Origin: Talaromyces rugulosus
Lineage: Eukaryota > Ascomycota > Eurotiomycetes > Eurotiales > Trichocomaceae
Assembly (NCBI RefSeq): GCF_013368755.1
Contig: NC_049562.1
Span: 4,836,001 to 4,900,000 of the forward strand
Reading direction: 5' to 3'
DNA length: 64,000 nucleotides
Every line of letters begins with the position of its first letter. Position 1 is the stretch's first letter. The translations under genes and the position numbers were made by a program. The notes beneath the pieces are model-generated. The model was not told the DNA's origin and ran no database searches. It saw nothing but the letters and a program-made list of their open reading frames with translations. Shown piece by piece: positions 1 through 11,113 of the stretch.

Positions 1-2132
1 AACTCCCGCGCAGAGGACAATTGCCATGCCGTCAAACAATGGCTAGATTCTGACAAGTCTGGTAACTGGAGGCTTATTATTGATAACCTGGACGATATCT
101 CGGGCCCAGTTGGGAAGCTGGTATCGGACACACTTCCTTTATACCGAGGCACCATCCTCTTTACGACTCGCAACGAAAATATTATTGGAGGCCCTATCGA
201 CGAAGGATTCCGCATTCGACTAAGTGAAATGACCGACTCCGAGGCAAAATATACCTTCCAGAAGCTTGGTGACATTAGCGATGAGGATGTGAACTCGGAA
301 GCCACAGGACAACTGCTGGAACTATTTGGTAACATCCCATTAGCTATCGCACAGGCTGCTGCGTACATCCGAAAACAGCGAGTCAAGGTCTCAAGATATC
401 TGGATCTCCTCCAATCGTCCGAGTCGAGCCAAGTGACGTTGCTCCAGAAACCCATTACCAACAAGCTTGGCCATACGCAAGATTTAACGGGGGGTTCCGT
501 CATGAGCACATGGGGATTGTCCTTTAATTACATTCAATTTAAGAACCCGTCCGCTGCCGCGCTTTTGCAGGTCATGTCATTGTTGGATTTTTAGAAGATT
601 CCGCGTGAAATTATTTCAACGTAGGCTCTCGCTGGGCTTGGTATTAGTGACTTGGAGACCCTGGACGACGCAATTGAGATTCTCCTGTCGTTTTCCCTAA
701 TTGCAGTCACGCAAGAAGAAGATGAAGATAACTATGATGTTGATTCTCCGCAATATCAAATGCATCGACTTTTCAGTCTGTGGACAAGAACACTGGCTTT
801 GTCCCAAGGAGAAATAATCCTGACCACTCTTCTCTCCATGCAAGAAGTTTTCCCCGAGGAGGTATCCGATGAAAACTTTCTGAAATGGAGCCATCTCCCA
901 ACTCACGTAACGAAGATTCTCACCTATAGTCGGGATTTACCCGAACGTCACGATAGTCGAATGGCGTTGACTTTAAAACTCGCTTCGTATTTTCTGACTG
1001 CTGGTTATTATGACATGGCAGAAGCTGCGCTAAAAGAATGCTGGGAGTTTTATCAACCTCAACCAGAAAAATACCCTACGGAGTATCTTTACTGTGTACG
1101 ACAGTCTGGCCATAACGCGTTGGAGAGGGGAAATTTTGACGATGCCCTTTATTGGTATCAGAAAGCCGTCGACAATATTCAGAAACGACAGAAACAAGAT
1201 GATGAGCATAACTATTTTCTCCATGAAACGGCCTTGCAAGAAATTGAAGTCAATATGGGGAAGGCATATTTTTCTTTGCAAAAGCTGGACACTGCAATGG
1301 AATATTTCCAAAGAGTACTGTCTAGAAAGCAACCAGAAGGCAAGACGCTCAATGAAGCAATGGTCAAGGCAAGGTTGCAGAGGCATTCCAATATTTTCAC
1401 GAAGTATGGAAAGACTAGATAGAGCTTTTTGGCGAATGTCATGCGACCACCTTGGTGTCCCAGGGTATCCTTGGGGTTGCACACAAGCGTTTGGGTGAAC
1501 ACGACGAAGCGATAGTTCACTTTGGTGAGGCAGTGACTGGTCTAGAGAAAGCTCTAGGTGATAGCCACCCACAGACACTGCAAGCACGCAGCAACATGGC
1601 TGTTTGCCTGTCTGCCATGGGACACTATGACAGAGCACTACAGCTTCATCAGCAAGTTCTTCGAGGCCAGCAGGAGAGACTGGGAAATGCTCATACAATA
1701 ACTCTCAACACACTCCACAGTATTGGGGAAACATACAAGCGGCAGGGAAACTACAAACTTGCGCTTGAAACGTATTTGGAAGTTCTTGCTGGTCGTGAAG
1801 CTTCGGAAGGGCCATCAAACCACTCGCTACGGTATTATATTACAGTGGATAGTATGGGAGATGCCTACACTGGCCTTGGGGACTATGATAAAGCGATTGA
1901 ATCGTATGATAATTCTTGGAATGGCGTCAAGAATATATTGTCTGATGGTCACCCAATGGCACTTGAGATGCTTGAACGAAAGGCAGATGTCCTGGTTCTC
2001 AAAGGAAGTACAGAGAGTGCGTTCAGATGTATGAATGAAGTGTTCAAGGGACAGCTAAACAGCCTGGGACCGGAAAATCTTTCCACAATGAAGACGGAGG
2101 AGAAGATTGCTTTATTGATAGCGCAAATTTGA
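1..2132 (+). pseudogene. NB-ARC/TPR STAND protein, broken, 5' end outside window
   Basis: The frame is open from base 1 and encodes the second half of an NB-ARC nucleotide switch followed by tetratricopeptide repeats, the layout of fungal NLR-type proteins. Visible motifs are a Walker B-like WRLIIDNLDD (about 82-111), ILFTTRNE, and the GxP-type GNIPLAIAQAAAYI. From about 1000 the product reads as TPRs of the kinesin-light-chain/TPR_12 type (for example LGEHDEAIVHFGEAV). The frame is interrupted by TAG at 592-594 and 622-624. A frame change near 1380 moves the reading from frame 1 to frame 3, and a third TAG lies at 1416-1418. Homology resumes cleanly after each lesion, so this is one decayed gene. 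All three stops are TAG, which fits CAG to TAG (CpA to TpA) change, but the original codons are not known. No intron with usable borders removes the stops. The N-terminal effector domain lies outside the window. Confidence 0.85.
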
Positions 2133-4617
2133 CCGAGACCGGTCTTCTTCATGAACAGATTCCTCAACTTCACGGCTCTCTATTTCACGAGGCATTTCAT
2201 CATCGACGTAGGCACGGTTGTAGGGTCGATGCCCGCATGAGACACAAATTCCGCCGTCGTCGATGTCGCCATCCTTCGCACCGCCGCACTACCAAAGCGC
2301 AACAAAAGGTTAGTATGCATTGCTAAAGGAAACAAAGAAAGAAATAGGATGGGTTGACTTATAGCAACACAGGGGGGAAGCATATTGGTTGGTCTTGGCC
2401 TGGAAAATTCGGGGATGCGGATTTATTGTTGTGAATTTGGAGTAAGAGAGACGAAATATTTAGATTCTTTAAATATATTTATGTTGAAGTGTACAAATGC
2501 AAACTGAAGAAGGAATATAAGGAGTATTTATAGACAAACATGGCGGAGTATTATAAAAACACATCTATTATCAACTCCTTCTTTAATATGTAAGGCCCTC
2601 GATCAGGCAACTTAATTCGTTTAGGACTCAGACCCTTGTCGCTAGCTAGCGCCTTCAGCTATTTCAATATTATATAAAAATAAACTAATGTTCTGTAGAT
2701 ATACTAAGTATATCACATTTATAGCATGTCCATGTACCAGTTAACCCTTTTTCGCGTTATATTTCCTATTTTAGCTAGATTAAAGCTATCAAATGTTTAT
2801 TAGTTTGAGATCACATCCAGGATTAAAGAGATCTCAAGTGATTTGTTTTCTATAAAAAAAATAGACATTATTTGAAACCTATAATTATTTCAGCCTGGCG
2901 GCTATGACTTGTCTCCTAGTCGACCATAGGCCACAGTCGCTTCATATCACTGTAAGGAGTACCAAAAAGAGACCCCTTAGGGAGTGGGGATTCTTAATAA
3001 TAGTCACATATTGACGAATTCTTTACTAGTTTACCAAAAATAGAGACTCTTTGATGAGAATTCTCGATTGTCATGTATTTTGTTTGTCATGTTGTGACCT
3101 ACGCTCCAAGCCTTGAGCAATATTTCATCCTTCCGAGTTTAGACTTCAGAGTAGCTTTCAGTTGGTATTATTATATAGAAGTAATAGATAGCTAAAAAAA
3201 AAAAAAAAACACCTCTAGAGTCTCTTTAAGTATAAAGTCATAGACACATAGATATTTAGCTTATGTGTCAATTGATGTTCCAAATAAACCATGAGAAAAC
3301 AGCCAAGGTTTAAAAAGCACACTTTATTGCTAATAATTGACAAAAGTTTGCCGAATATCCTGCCTTTTGGTACAATAGTAAATATATCGTGAATTAATGA
3401 TATGAAAATAAAACGCATCTCACGAATTGTACTAGAATTTTACGTAGGATTAAGAAGCTTATTCGATATTTAAAAACGCATTCAATAGCCGATGTATTCG
3501 AGATACTATATAGAGTGTTTTTTTTTTAAAAAAAAATAATTAGTCGGCAGTATACTCTTTATTGACTCAGCTTCTTTATTTAGCTATATAGTTGATGTAC
3601 TATTGCTCCTAAGGCTGAGCTTACCAAGTGGTGGCTCTACAAAAAAGAAGCCTATATCCCTCGGCCTTTGTAGCTACTTCACGGTAGTCAAACCAATTGA
3701 TTTCATCAAGCTTGTCGATTCTACACGGACGACTGTAAATGTGCCCCTTTCTTTTAAAAAAAATAGAGTAATGAACCCAGTTTACAATGGCAGATAAATA
3801 TCATTTGAATGAAACATTTTGAAATTGAAATTTGATTCGTCACAACATTGAAACATAAACCCAGTCCTCCCGAATTGACAATGCTATTCATTGAGCTACA
3901 CACAATCATTATCAATTATTTAATATCTATATTGCAACTTTGCTATATCCTTCTATAAGTGAACAAGAAAAAGAAGGAAAAAAAAAAAAAACAAGTGAGG
4001 TAAACCATCAAAAACAGTAACATTGGTGTGCTGGTATCTGATACCTACCTAGCATTCACTTGCAGCATTTGACAAGGTTTTGGGCCGCGCGATTGTTGGT
4101 CTCAAGAAAGGAGAAAGAGAAAAAAAGACCAAATAAAACATCGTAGACTGGGCCCTGAACGCATCTATTTATACAAAATGAAAATCAAAAAGGTGCGGTC
4201 ATCACGGAAAGTTATACATCGCGTCAAGATGGGTATGTGACTCGACTCAAGACTCGGTGCCTCTCCACAAGTTTCGCTCTTCTCACTGCGCTGTTCGTTC
4301 AAAAAATAAAAAATAAAACCATATTCAACACATTCAACGCAGCAGGATGGAAAGGACGAGGAAAATAGGAAACGGGTTGCTCAACAGAACCAGCCCTTCG
4401 CTTCAAGACAGAAAACATCACCATTACCCGAATTTATCAACACGCCGCTTGTTTTTAAGTAAGACAACCAGTGTAACGCCAGGGAAATGGAAGCAAAACG
4501 ACAAAAAAAAAAAAAGACAGGGAAAAAGATCAAGTGCCGAGAGTTCAAATCGGGCTTTCCCTGCAAAGTAATATGCATGAAATATATGTTCAATTCAATG
4601 AATATGGTGTATCATGA
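2133..4617. other. AT-rich gene-poor spacer
   Basis: About 2.5 kb with many stops in all frames and several homopolymer tracts (A17 near 3195; a T/A run near 3520-3537; A13 near 3979). No gene, rRNA or convincing tRNA is visible. The last few hundred bases probably include the 3' UTR of the minus-strand glycosyltransferase gene that ends at 4618. Confidence 0.6.
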
Positions 4618-6210
4618 TCAAGCGGTTCCCTGAGGGTTGAACACGCCGGCACCGCCACCACCCTTGGGGCCGAGCCAGACGAGTTCGATCAGGCTGTGGC
4701 TCTGGTCCTCCTCGCGCGAGTAGACCTGGTGAACGTTGTCTCCGATGATGGTGGCATCGGACAACAGCCAGCGCTCTTTGGTGACGCCGTCAACGTCCTT
4801 GGGGCGTAGAGGGCCGAGACTTTGTTGGTACCCACTCATGTCCTCCTCCCAAGTCTTCTCACACTCGTCAAAGTTGATGGCATTCTCGGGGGTGCTGGCC
4901 GAAAGAGTGTACTTGACAATGGAGTAACCGTTGGTAAGCACCCAGTAAGTACGAATGGATTGGCCGGTGGTTGCGTCCACGCTGGTTTGTTGGTCAAAGA
5001 TCCAGCGGCGCAGGACCGATCGCTTACCGGCAGCAGCTGCGACGGCGCTCATCTTGACGACGTCCTTGGTGTACCAGCTGGACCAGTGGTGCAAAGTGTG
5101 GATGGGGCGGCCAGACTCGAAAATTCCGTCGGGAGCACCAGTAATGTCCATCTGGTAGAGGGATGACCAAGCGGTAAGCTGGGTGTTACCAAAGCGCTCA
5201 ATGCACTGGCCCAGCTTCTGGTCACCAGGCTGCTCGCCCCAGGACTGGCATTCATCGTAGTTGGCCATCAGGCCTGCCAGCAGCGGTGTGGACACAAAGA
5301 CTCCGGCACCACCAAAGCCCATGTGGCCCCAGGTGTCGACCTGCCAGCTGGCCTCGGAGAGGGCGCCAATGTAGTGCTTCTTGGACGAGTCCAGCTGTTT
5401 GAGTTGCTGGGCGACGGAAGCGACCGAGGGTAAAAAGGTGTCGTCGTCGATGAACGAGACCCATTGAGTCTGGGGTCGCTTGGACTTGATGTGGTAGGTG
5501 AACGCCTCGACGAGGCCGAAGTAGCGGGCGGTAAACTCCAAGGGAGAGGACTCGAGGGTCACGTCGAGACCGCGAGAACGGAAGTAGGATTCCTGGACGG
5601 CCAGGTCGTCGTCGGATTCGGGGACCAAGACCAGCAGGCCAGCCTGGGAATCACCCAATGAGTACAGAAGCGAGGGCAACATGCGCTCGAGACGGTCGAC
5701 GGTGGTGGCGAGACCGAAGAGCATTTTGGAGGTCTCGACGACATCGTGGTCCATGGAGACGTCGACGTCAACGACGGGCGGACATGGCAGGGGCTGGCCC
5801 TTGTTCTCGGGCGAAATGACCAGGCCACGCTCCAGCGCGTGGAAGGGAGGTAGCACGGGGGCCTTGATCTCCTCTAGAGTCTTGAACTGCTTGTCGCCGC
5901 TAACGTGATGAGGACGGATATAGGAGCGGGTGAAGTTCTTGCGCTGGAGCCATTCGGTGAAGGCGAGGGGGGGAGCAGAGGCGGGATCGAATTCGCAGCT
6001 GCCAAAGGTCTGCGGAGGCAGCTGCACCTGGGGCTTCTGGGGGGTGTTGGTATTCGAGACAGCAGCGGCGGCTGTATTCTGAAGCTGCTCGATGGGCTTC
6101 TTGAGGTTGGACAGGGCCTCGCGATCGTAGCGGTCGATGCCCCAGAAAAAGAAAACGATGGAGAGGATGGCGACGAGGGGGAAAACGGTTTTTAGGCGCA
6201 GGATAGGCAT
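4618..6210 (-). CDS. Fringe-like glycosyltransferase (GT31-type), type II membrane protein
   Basis: Single-exon gene of 530 aa. A short basic N-terminus (MPILRLK) is followed by one membrane segment at about residues 8-24 and a Ser/Thr/Pro/Gln-rich stem (about 40-75). The lumenal catalytic domain carries VSFIDDDTF, with the acidic triplet at residues 255-257; this is the DxD-type nucleotide-sugar/metal site of fringe-related enzymes. Further on, HHWSSWY matches fungal GT31-type proteins. It probably acts in the Golgi as a sugar transferase; donor and acceptor cannot be told from sequence. The start at 6210 is chosen because the membrane anchor follows directly. An in-frame ATG 12 codons upstream (6246) is possible, and the frame stays open further up without a good start. 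A long polypurine tract lies about 450 bp upstream. Confidence 0.85.
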   Translation of the reverse strand: MPILRLKTVFPLVAILSIVFFFWGIDRYDREALSNLKKPIEQLQNTAAAAVSNTNTPQKPQVQLPPQTFGSCEFDPASAPPLAFTEWLQRKNFTRSYIRPHHVSGDKQFKTLEEIKAPVLPPFHALERGLVISPENKGQPLPCPPVVDVDVSMDHDVVETSKMLFGLATTVDRLERMLPSLLYSLGDSQAGLLVLVPESDDDLAVQESYFRSRGLDVTLESSPLEFTARYFGLVEAFTYHIKSKRPQTQWVSFIDDDTFLPSVASVAQQLKQLDSSKKHYIGALSEASWQVDTWGHMGFGGAGVFVSTPLLAGLMANYDECQSWGEQPGDQKLGQCIERFGNTQLTAWSSLYQMDITGAPDGIFESGRPIHTLHHWSSWYTKDVVKMSAVAAAAGKRSVLRRWIFDQQTSVDATTGQSIRTYWVLTNGYSIVKYTLSASTPENAINFDECEKTWEEDMSGYQQSLGPLRPKDVDGVTKERWLLSDATIIGDNVHQVYSREEDQSHSLIELVWLGPKGGGGAGVFNPQGTA

Positions 6211-6656
6211 GGTGGAAGATCGTGTTGGCTGAGAGTTTGACAGCATAAGAGCGTGTGTTGGTGCCGGGAGAGTTGTAGCGGCGTGTTCCCAAGCTTGATT
6301 GGGGACTAGTGAGGTAACCCTAGTGCGCTGTGTCTGTCTCGTATATTCTCGGCGTTGATGATCCTCGAATGCGAAGTAATGGAATAAAATTAATTGGCCG
6401 GCGAAGAGGACTGTACAAGCGAGTGAAAGGTTGCGTCGAGACCAGCGCGACACTGTTCGGACGAGACAGGGCAGGAAGCAAGGCAGACGAACGCACGGAG
6501 GAGGAAGAGAAAGAGAAAGGAAAAAAAAAAAAATTGAATAAGAAAGATCAAAGGCCGGCGAGAGGAAGAGAACAGAGAACAGGCTAGCTGGGATTAGCAA
6601 TTTTAGCACCGAGGGTCTAAACCTGACAAGCGCTCGTAGCTGGTCTTGGCTTTGGC

Positions 6657-6729
6657 TAGGGGAGAGGGAGACGGAGAGGGAGAGAAGAGAGAGGGCGAGG
6701 AGGAGAGAGAGGAGAGAGGAGAGAGAGCG
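6657..6729. repeat. Polypurine (GA-rich) tract
   Basis: Over 70 bases of almost pure purine on the plus strand (GGGAGAGGGAGACGGAGAGG and similar), so CT-rich on the coding strand of the minus-strand glycosyltransferase gene. CT-rich tracts are common in fungal promoters, and this one lies about 450-520 bp upstream of that start. It could be a promoter element or just low-complexity sequence. Confidence 0.7.
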
Positions 6730-7834
6730 ATAAAGTGGGGATGGGCGAAAAAGGCGATAGGGGGGGAGGGCCGCGGCTGCTTAGTGGTGGTTTTGGCGGT
6801 TTAGCGGCTAATAAAGTAGACCCTGGTCCACCGCGGCGGCCCCCTTGATGGTGGCAGCCTGGCAGATTGGACATGTCGATGGTTATTATTGCTGTTGGTG
6901 ATTGTCGCGATTGTCCGTGATTATTACTGCTTCAAACGTGTGCTCACTTGCTCACTGATGCTTCGCCACAGTGATTACGGAGGATGCGCTCTTACGCGGC
7001 GGGCGGACCTGCTGTCCTGGCCACTCACGAGCCCTCCTGACTGGCTGGCCGGCCTGCGCTAGGCCGAAACACGCAATCTAATGGGTCCGCTCTGGCCAAT
7101 CAGGCAGCACTCGTGCCGGAATTGCGACGACCCACCTCGGACATAGCGCCAATCAGAAAGCGGGGACGGCCCCCGCTGATCCAGCACCGGGCCCGCTGTG
7201 ATTGGCTTGCTTTTGCCGCCACTGACATCGGGCGGGGCGATTGTGCAGGGGCCCACCCGATGCCCCACAGTCCCTTTGCGGACCGTTTCATGCTTCTTCT
7301 GAATCTCTACTTGTATAAGTACATGTATAGACGCCGGATGGATGTATGCAAGTCCTGTGTCACCCGAGAACCGCTCTGTATCGCCGCACTCGAACAAACA
7401 CTCATCGTCTTCCGCATTGAATCATCCGACCCTCAATTACGTCAGGGGTACACTCTACTCCGTAGTATCTCCACATCGTGGGATTCCGGCGATTGATCTT
7501 CAGGCCTACTACGTATACTAGCACACGGGCTTCATCTTATACGTAGGAAAATTTAAGAATACTAATTAGCCGCTTAGCGGACACCTTGGCCCTGGCCTGC
7601 CTGCTCGCGGCCGCTGGCGGGCCGGCAGGAGATTAAACTTTAATCTGTGCCTGAGGCAGCTAGTACTAATGTACTCTCTACCCAGTACTAGTGGCACACC
7701 CCTGTCTGCATGAGACGTAATAAGTTGTAACTGCTCAAAACGGTCCAACTGGAGCCTGTACGACACGTGTGTACAGAGTACGTACTACGTACGACACATT
7801 AATTAAAAACTGCCAAGCCCGCTCATATCGCAAA

Positions 7835-7858
7835 GGTACGTACTTTTTACTACGTACC
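7835..7858. repeat. Inverted repeat GGTACGTA/TACGTACC
   Basis: Perfect 8-bp arms (7835-7842 and 7851-7858) around an 8-base T-rich spacer. It belongs to a cluster of six TACGTA sites at 7510, 7540, 7779, 7786, 7837 and 7851. It might bind a dimeric regulator, but no function can be assigned. Confidence 0.55.
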
Positions 7859-8381
7859 ACTCCACCTAACTGTCCCGTTCCTGGCATTCCTGGCCAAGTT
7901 CCAACAGAAAAAAGCGTCGATCTCGGCATCGATCGTCTCCACTTTCATCATCCTGGCCGGACTTGTCATCTTTTTTCTTCTTCGGAAGTCTGTACATATG
8001 AAGTTGCATTTACGGAGAGGATGATAGTAGTATGGCATGGTCTAACGTCTTTGCTAATAGTAATCGCTCACTGTACCGGGGCTGTTCATTTACTTTGCGC
8101 CCGTGATCTGCGCGCTTCCCGTTTGAAAATGTGGGTTTGCGGTATCACGACAGAATTAGTACTACGACTCTACTCCGTATGTGAAAATAATGATGCACCG
8201 AGTAATAATCAGAATTAATAAAATAAAATTCGTCCCGCCATGACGTCCTTGAATCTAACTCTTGCAACCCTTATCTGCACCTATCCGCTGGTTGCATGCA
8301 TGCATGCATAACTCGGTCTTGGCAGACGCTAAAGGAAATCCTAGTTCGGCTCAATTCATCTACGGAATATCTACAAGCCAA

Positions 8382-10218
8382 TCAATCGTCGTCGTAGTCC
8401 TCTCGGTCCTCGAATTTCATAAAATCGTTATCATCATGCGCTTCGTCTCCCGCGACAGCCTTCCATCCGGCCCGCACGCTCTCCACAACCTCGTCATCAA
8501 AGGCCAGGTCAAGGCTAGGCGGTGGAAAAAAAAGGACCTGATCTGAAGTGCTACTGCGATGAATCTTGTCGACACTATCGGTCAGGTCCAATGATCCAAT
8601 CTGCGTGAAGCACAGTCTCCACAAGACAGTCGGTTCGTCTCCGCTGTCAGCAAATGACTCGAGTAGCAAATCCACTGCCTTTTGGAGAAGTCCCTGACCT
8701 TCCTGGCCAGATATCGAGACGCTTCCGTAAATGACACCTATCGCCACATACCAGATTAGCAAAATACTTTGTGCAAGAGTACAGTAAATGCAAAGCCAGA
8801 AATATGAAATAATGCTCTCTTTCAGTTATTGATATAGTTTCACCAATGACGTTCAGCCAATGTAGATAAGTTTGAAAAAATCATCACGAGAGAGCATTCA
8901 CCAAAAGAAAAGGAAAAAAAAAAAAATAATACTCACATTGTCCATTAGGGCATTCTCCCGTCTCGCTGGAGTGAATCAGTAAATGAATTGGTGGCGCATC
9001 TGCGGTTTCACCAGCAAGAACCTGTCCAGGGACAACCACCACCGCCCCTGCTGGTACTGGACCGCCTTCAGCAGTAGGTGGGAAAAGACGACCTAATGAC
9101 GACGAGACGACCGAGATCGATCGTGCCACTTTGTGTGTTGCAATCCGAGGTCCATTCTCTTCCACGGGCAAATCCCACAGCGAGCCTACAACATATCGGC
9201 TGCGTATTACTTCGCCATCTGATAGGGTGACTTGGTGAAAACCATCCTCGTCTTTTTGTGCATCGATGGACTGGATCCCTCGACCGAGGACATACACGCC
9301 GCCGCCCACTGCGAGCGCCCGGCAACCGACCTGGGCAATCTCTGCACCACAGCCCCATCTGGAAACCAAACTGCCAAAGCCCGGACCAAACAGCCCTATT
9401 GAAGCGAGGTGTCGCTTAATCCGAGGCACGGCAAATTTTGCACTTGTCTGCTGCGGCGACTGCTGGCTCAGAGACAGAGACGCCAGTGCATCGTAGAGTT
9501 CAGGAGGAGCATTGAATCTACTCGTCAGATACTCAGGAAATGGTAAATCCAGATCCTCTTCAACGACGGGTTTGTCATCACCGCCCATCTGGGCTGGTTG
9601 ATTGATGCTGCGAAGAAACTTGATCAGCATCCTCTTTGCCTTCATGCTAATCGAGTCATCAGCGAATATATCTTCGCGACTACTTGGTACTCGTTGAAGA
9701 CGGCTAGCCGCAGAATGCCCGCAGATCCACCAACTTCCCACTGCCTGAAATTCCAGTTGGCGGTAGACCCTGGATGAGACAAGAGTAGGAAGAAGCTTCG
9801 AGCGAGTGTATACAACGAATGGCGAAAGAGAAAGAGTGTAAGCTCTCGAGGCCGCAGCTTTCTTCCCATCAGATGTGGTTGACGGTACGTGAATGGAGAC
9901 GTCTTCGAATGGTCCTCGGCGAGGATCTAAAACTAGTCAGTAATGCATGCGTATCATCGGGGACTGAACATACCTTGATTCACCGAGTCCGCCCACTCTC
10001 GCGCCTCCTCGAGACTAAAGGCGGCTTCGGAACCGCCGTAATATGTGTTTTTGTCCACATGGAGAATTTTCTTGCCTGACCGGGACAGGGCTCTAAGATG
10101 GTCAGAAAAACAACACATGCGAGGTTTCCCAGTGACCGACTCACAATGCGAGCAGCGACTGCGCGAGCCCTGTCCCAGAGATTGTTACATCCCACGACGT
10201 GTCTGCGAGGGCCTCCAT
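8382..10218 (-). CDS. MRS6: Rab escort protein (Rab geranylgeranyltransferase component A)
   Basis: REP presents newly made Rab/Ypt GTPases to geranylgeranyltransferase II and delivers them to membranes. Four exons on the minus strand: 10218-10145, 10092-9974, 9926-8937 and 8737-8382, giving 512 aa with all junctions in phase. The first exons carry the GDI-family dinucleotide-type fold: SGTGLAQSLLALALSRSGKK, then DKNTYYGG. YTRSKLLPTLVSSRVYRQLE and VSRWGCGAEIAQVG follow, matching the GDI/REP core. The C-terminus is very acidic (DREDYDDD). The last intron (8738-8936, 199 nt) is long for this window but has GTGAGT, a GCTAATC branch-like site and an AG. The REP assignment over plain GDI rests on the divergent middle and acidic tail. 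Confidence 0.88.
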
Positions 10219-11113
10219 ATTGCTGACTTTTCCATGCAGGTTTCAAGTCCTACAAAGTTGACTTGTGGACAGAGACATCACGCTGCCTCTATATAATCCA
10301 CGAGAATACCCTTGCTCTGAATTTCTCGAGTTTCTCTGGAGGCTCTGAGGAGAGAAGAAAGTTGGAGCGGTGCGGAGAAAAATTGGAAAGAGCAACAACA
10401 AACTAGTGGATCACGTGCCTCCCGCCTAGCTTTTATTCAATACCCACTCTTCATGTGTTGGATATATAAATAATCATTTCGTATTATTATTTGAGTATTA
10501 TTATCTTCATTTTTTCTTCTGTCAAGTCCAAAGTAGTTGAAGTTGTACACTGTGAATTGCCTGTTCAAGTTTTGCCACATAAAAGACTTTTGTCCTCCCA
10601 TTCTATCTGAACTTCAGCATCCGATATGTATTACTACGGATGATTTTGAATCGGTTCAGAAGTGGCCATCGAAAATCCAATTCAAGACAGCCAGGGAAAT
10701 GTAAAAGCCGCCAGCCAACCCCATTGTGTTCTTTCGACAAATTGTAAAGAAAGACGTGTCTGTTCTGGCAAAGGGTTGAGAGTGCGCAGTGCTTGTAGTA
10801 GAAACGCTTCATTATCATGCAATATGCAATCGCCGTTTAAACATTATCTCATAATACATTATCTCATAAAAATACATCTTGTGACTCCGTTTGCAGCAGT
10901 CGCTCTCTTTGCTCGTGATCTTTGGAGCTGGCCAAAATTCAATCTAGAGCGGCAAAAGTCGGATGATTGTTGTACGCTCGAGCTCTTCATACCTCAAAAA
11001 AGCGAAACCAAGGTACCAGCTCTATCGATACTGTACTTTCTTCCCTACGGACATCACGAGCAGATGATGTGACCTGAAGGTGTAGACGTAAACGTCTACG
11101 AGTCTAGGACCTG
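10219..11113. other. Intergenic region
   Basis: About 0.9 kb between the Rab escort gene, whose promoter must lie here, and the 3' end of the nuclease/kinase-like pseudogene. A short direct repeat (ATTATCTCATAA, twice) occurs near 10840-10870, and a hairpin lies at 11082-11099. No gene is seen. Confidence 0.5.
11082..11099. terminator. Perfect hairpin just 3' of the pseudogene
   Basis: GTAGACGT, two bases (AA), then ACGTCTAC: 8-bp perfect arms lying 15 bp beyond the stop of the minus-strand pseudogene at 11114. It could fold in the 3' end of its transcript. Fungal Pol II genes do not need such hairpins, so a terminator role is only a guess. Confidence 0.3.

Larger units (their letters stand above)
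6247..8381. other. Intergenic region with polypurine tract and TACGTA cluster
   Basis: No convincing gene in about 2.1 kb. It holds the upstream region of the GT31 gene, a polypurine run (6657-6729), a stretch near 7000-7300 with higher GC, and six TACGTA hexamers between 7510 and 7856. The short open frames on both strands have no recognisable domain and overlap one another. Confidence 0.6.

Noticed and set aside
1030..1698. 222-aa open frame on the minus strand
   Set aside because: Antisense to the TPR part of the NB-ARC pseudogene, no domain, no good start.
2129..2326. Arg/His-rich open frame after the NB-ARC pseudogene
   Set aside because: Low-complexity translation of a GC-rich stretch without homology.
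3829..3906. tRNA-like sequence on the minus strand (TAGCTCAATGAATAGCATT with a degenerate T-arm)
   Set aside because: The D-arm resembles a tRNA, but the anticodon stem does not pair and the T-loop lacks TTCGA. At best a decayed tRNA-derived sequence.
7059..7496. Overlapping open frames on both strands, one with an AT-hook-like KRGRPP
   Set aside because: No homology recognised, frames overlap each other in higher-GC intergenic DNA, and no intron structure extends them.
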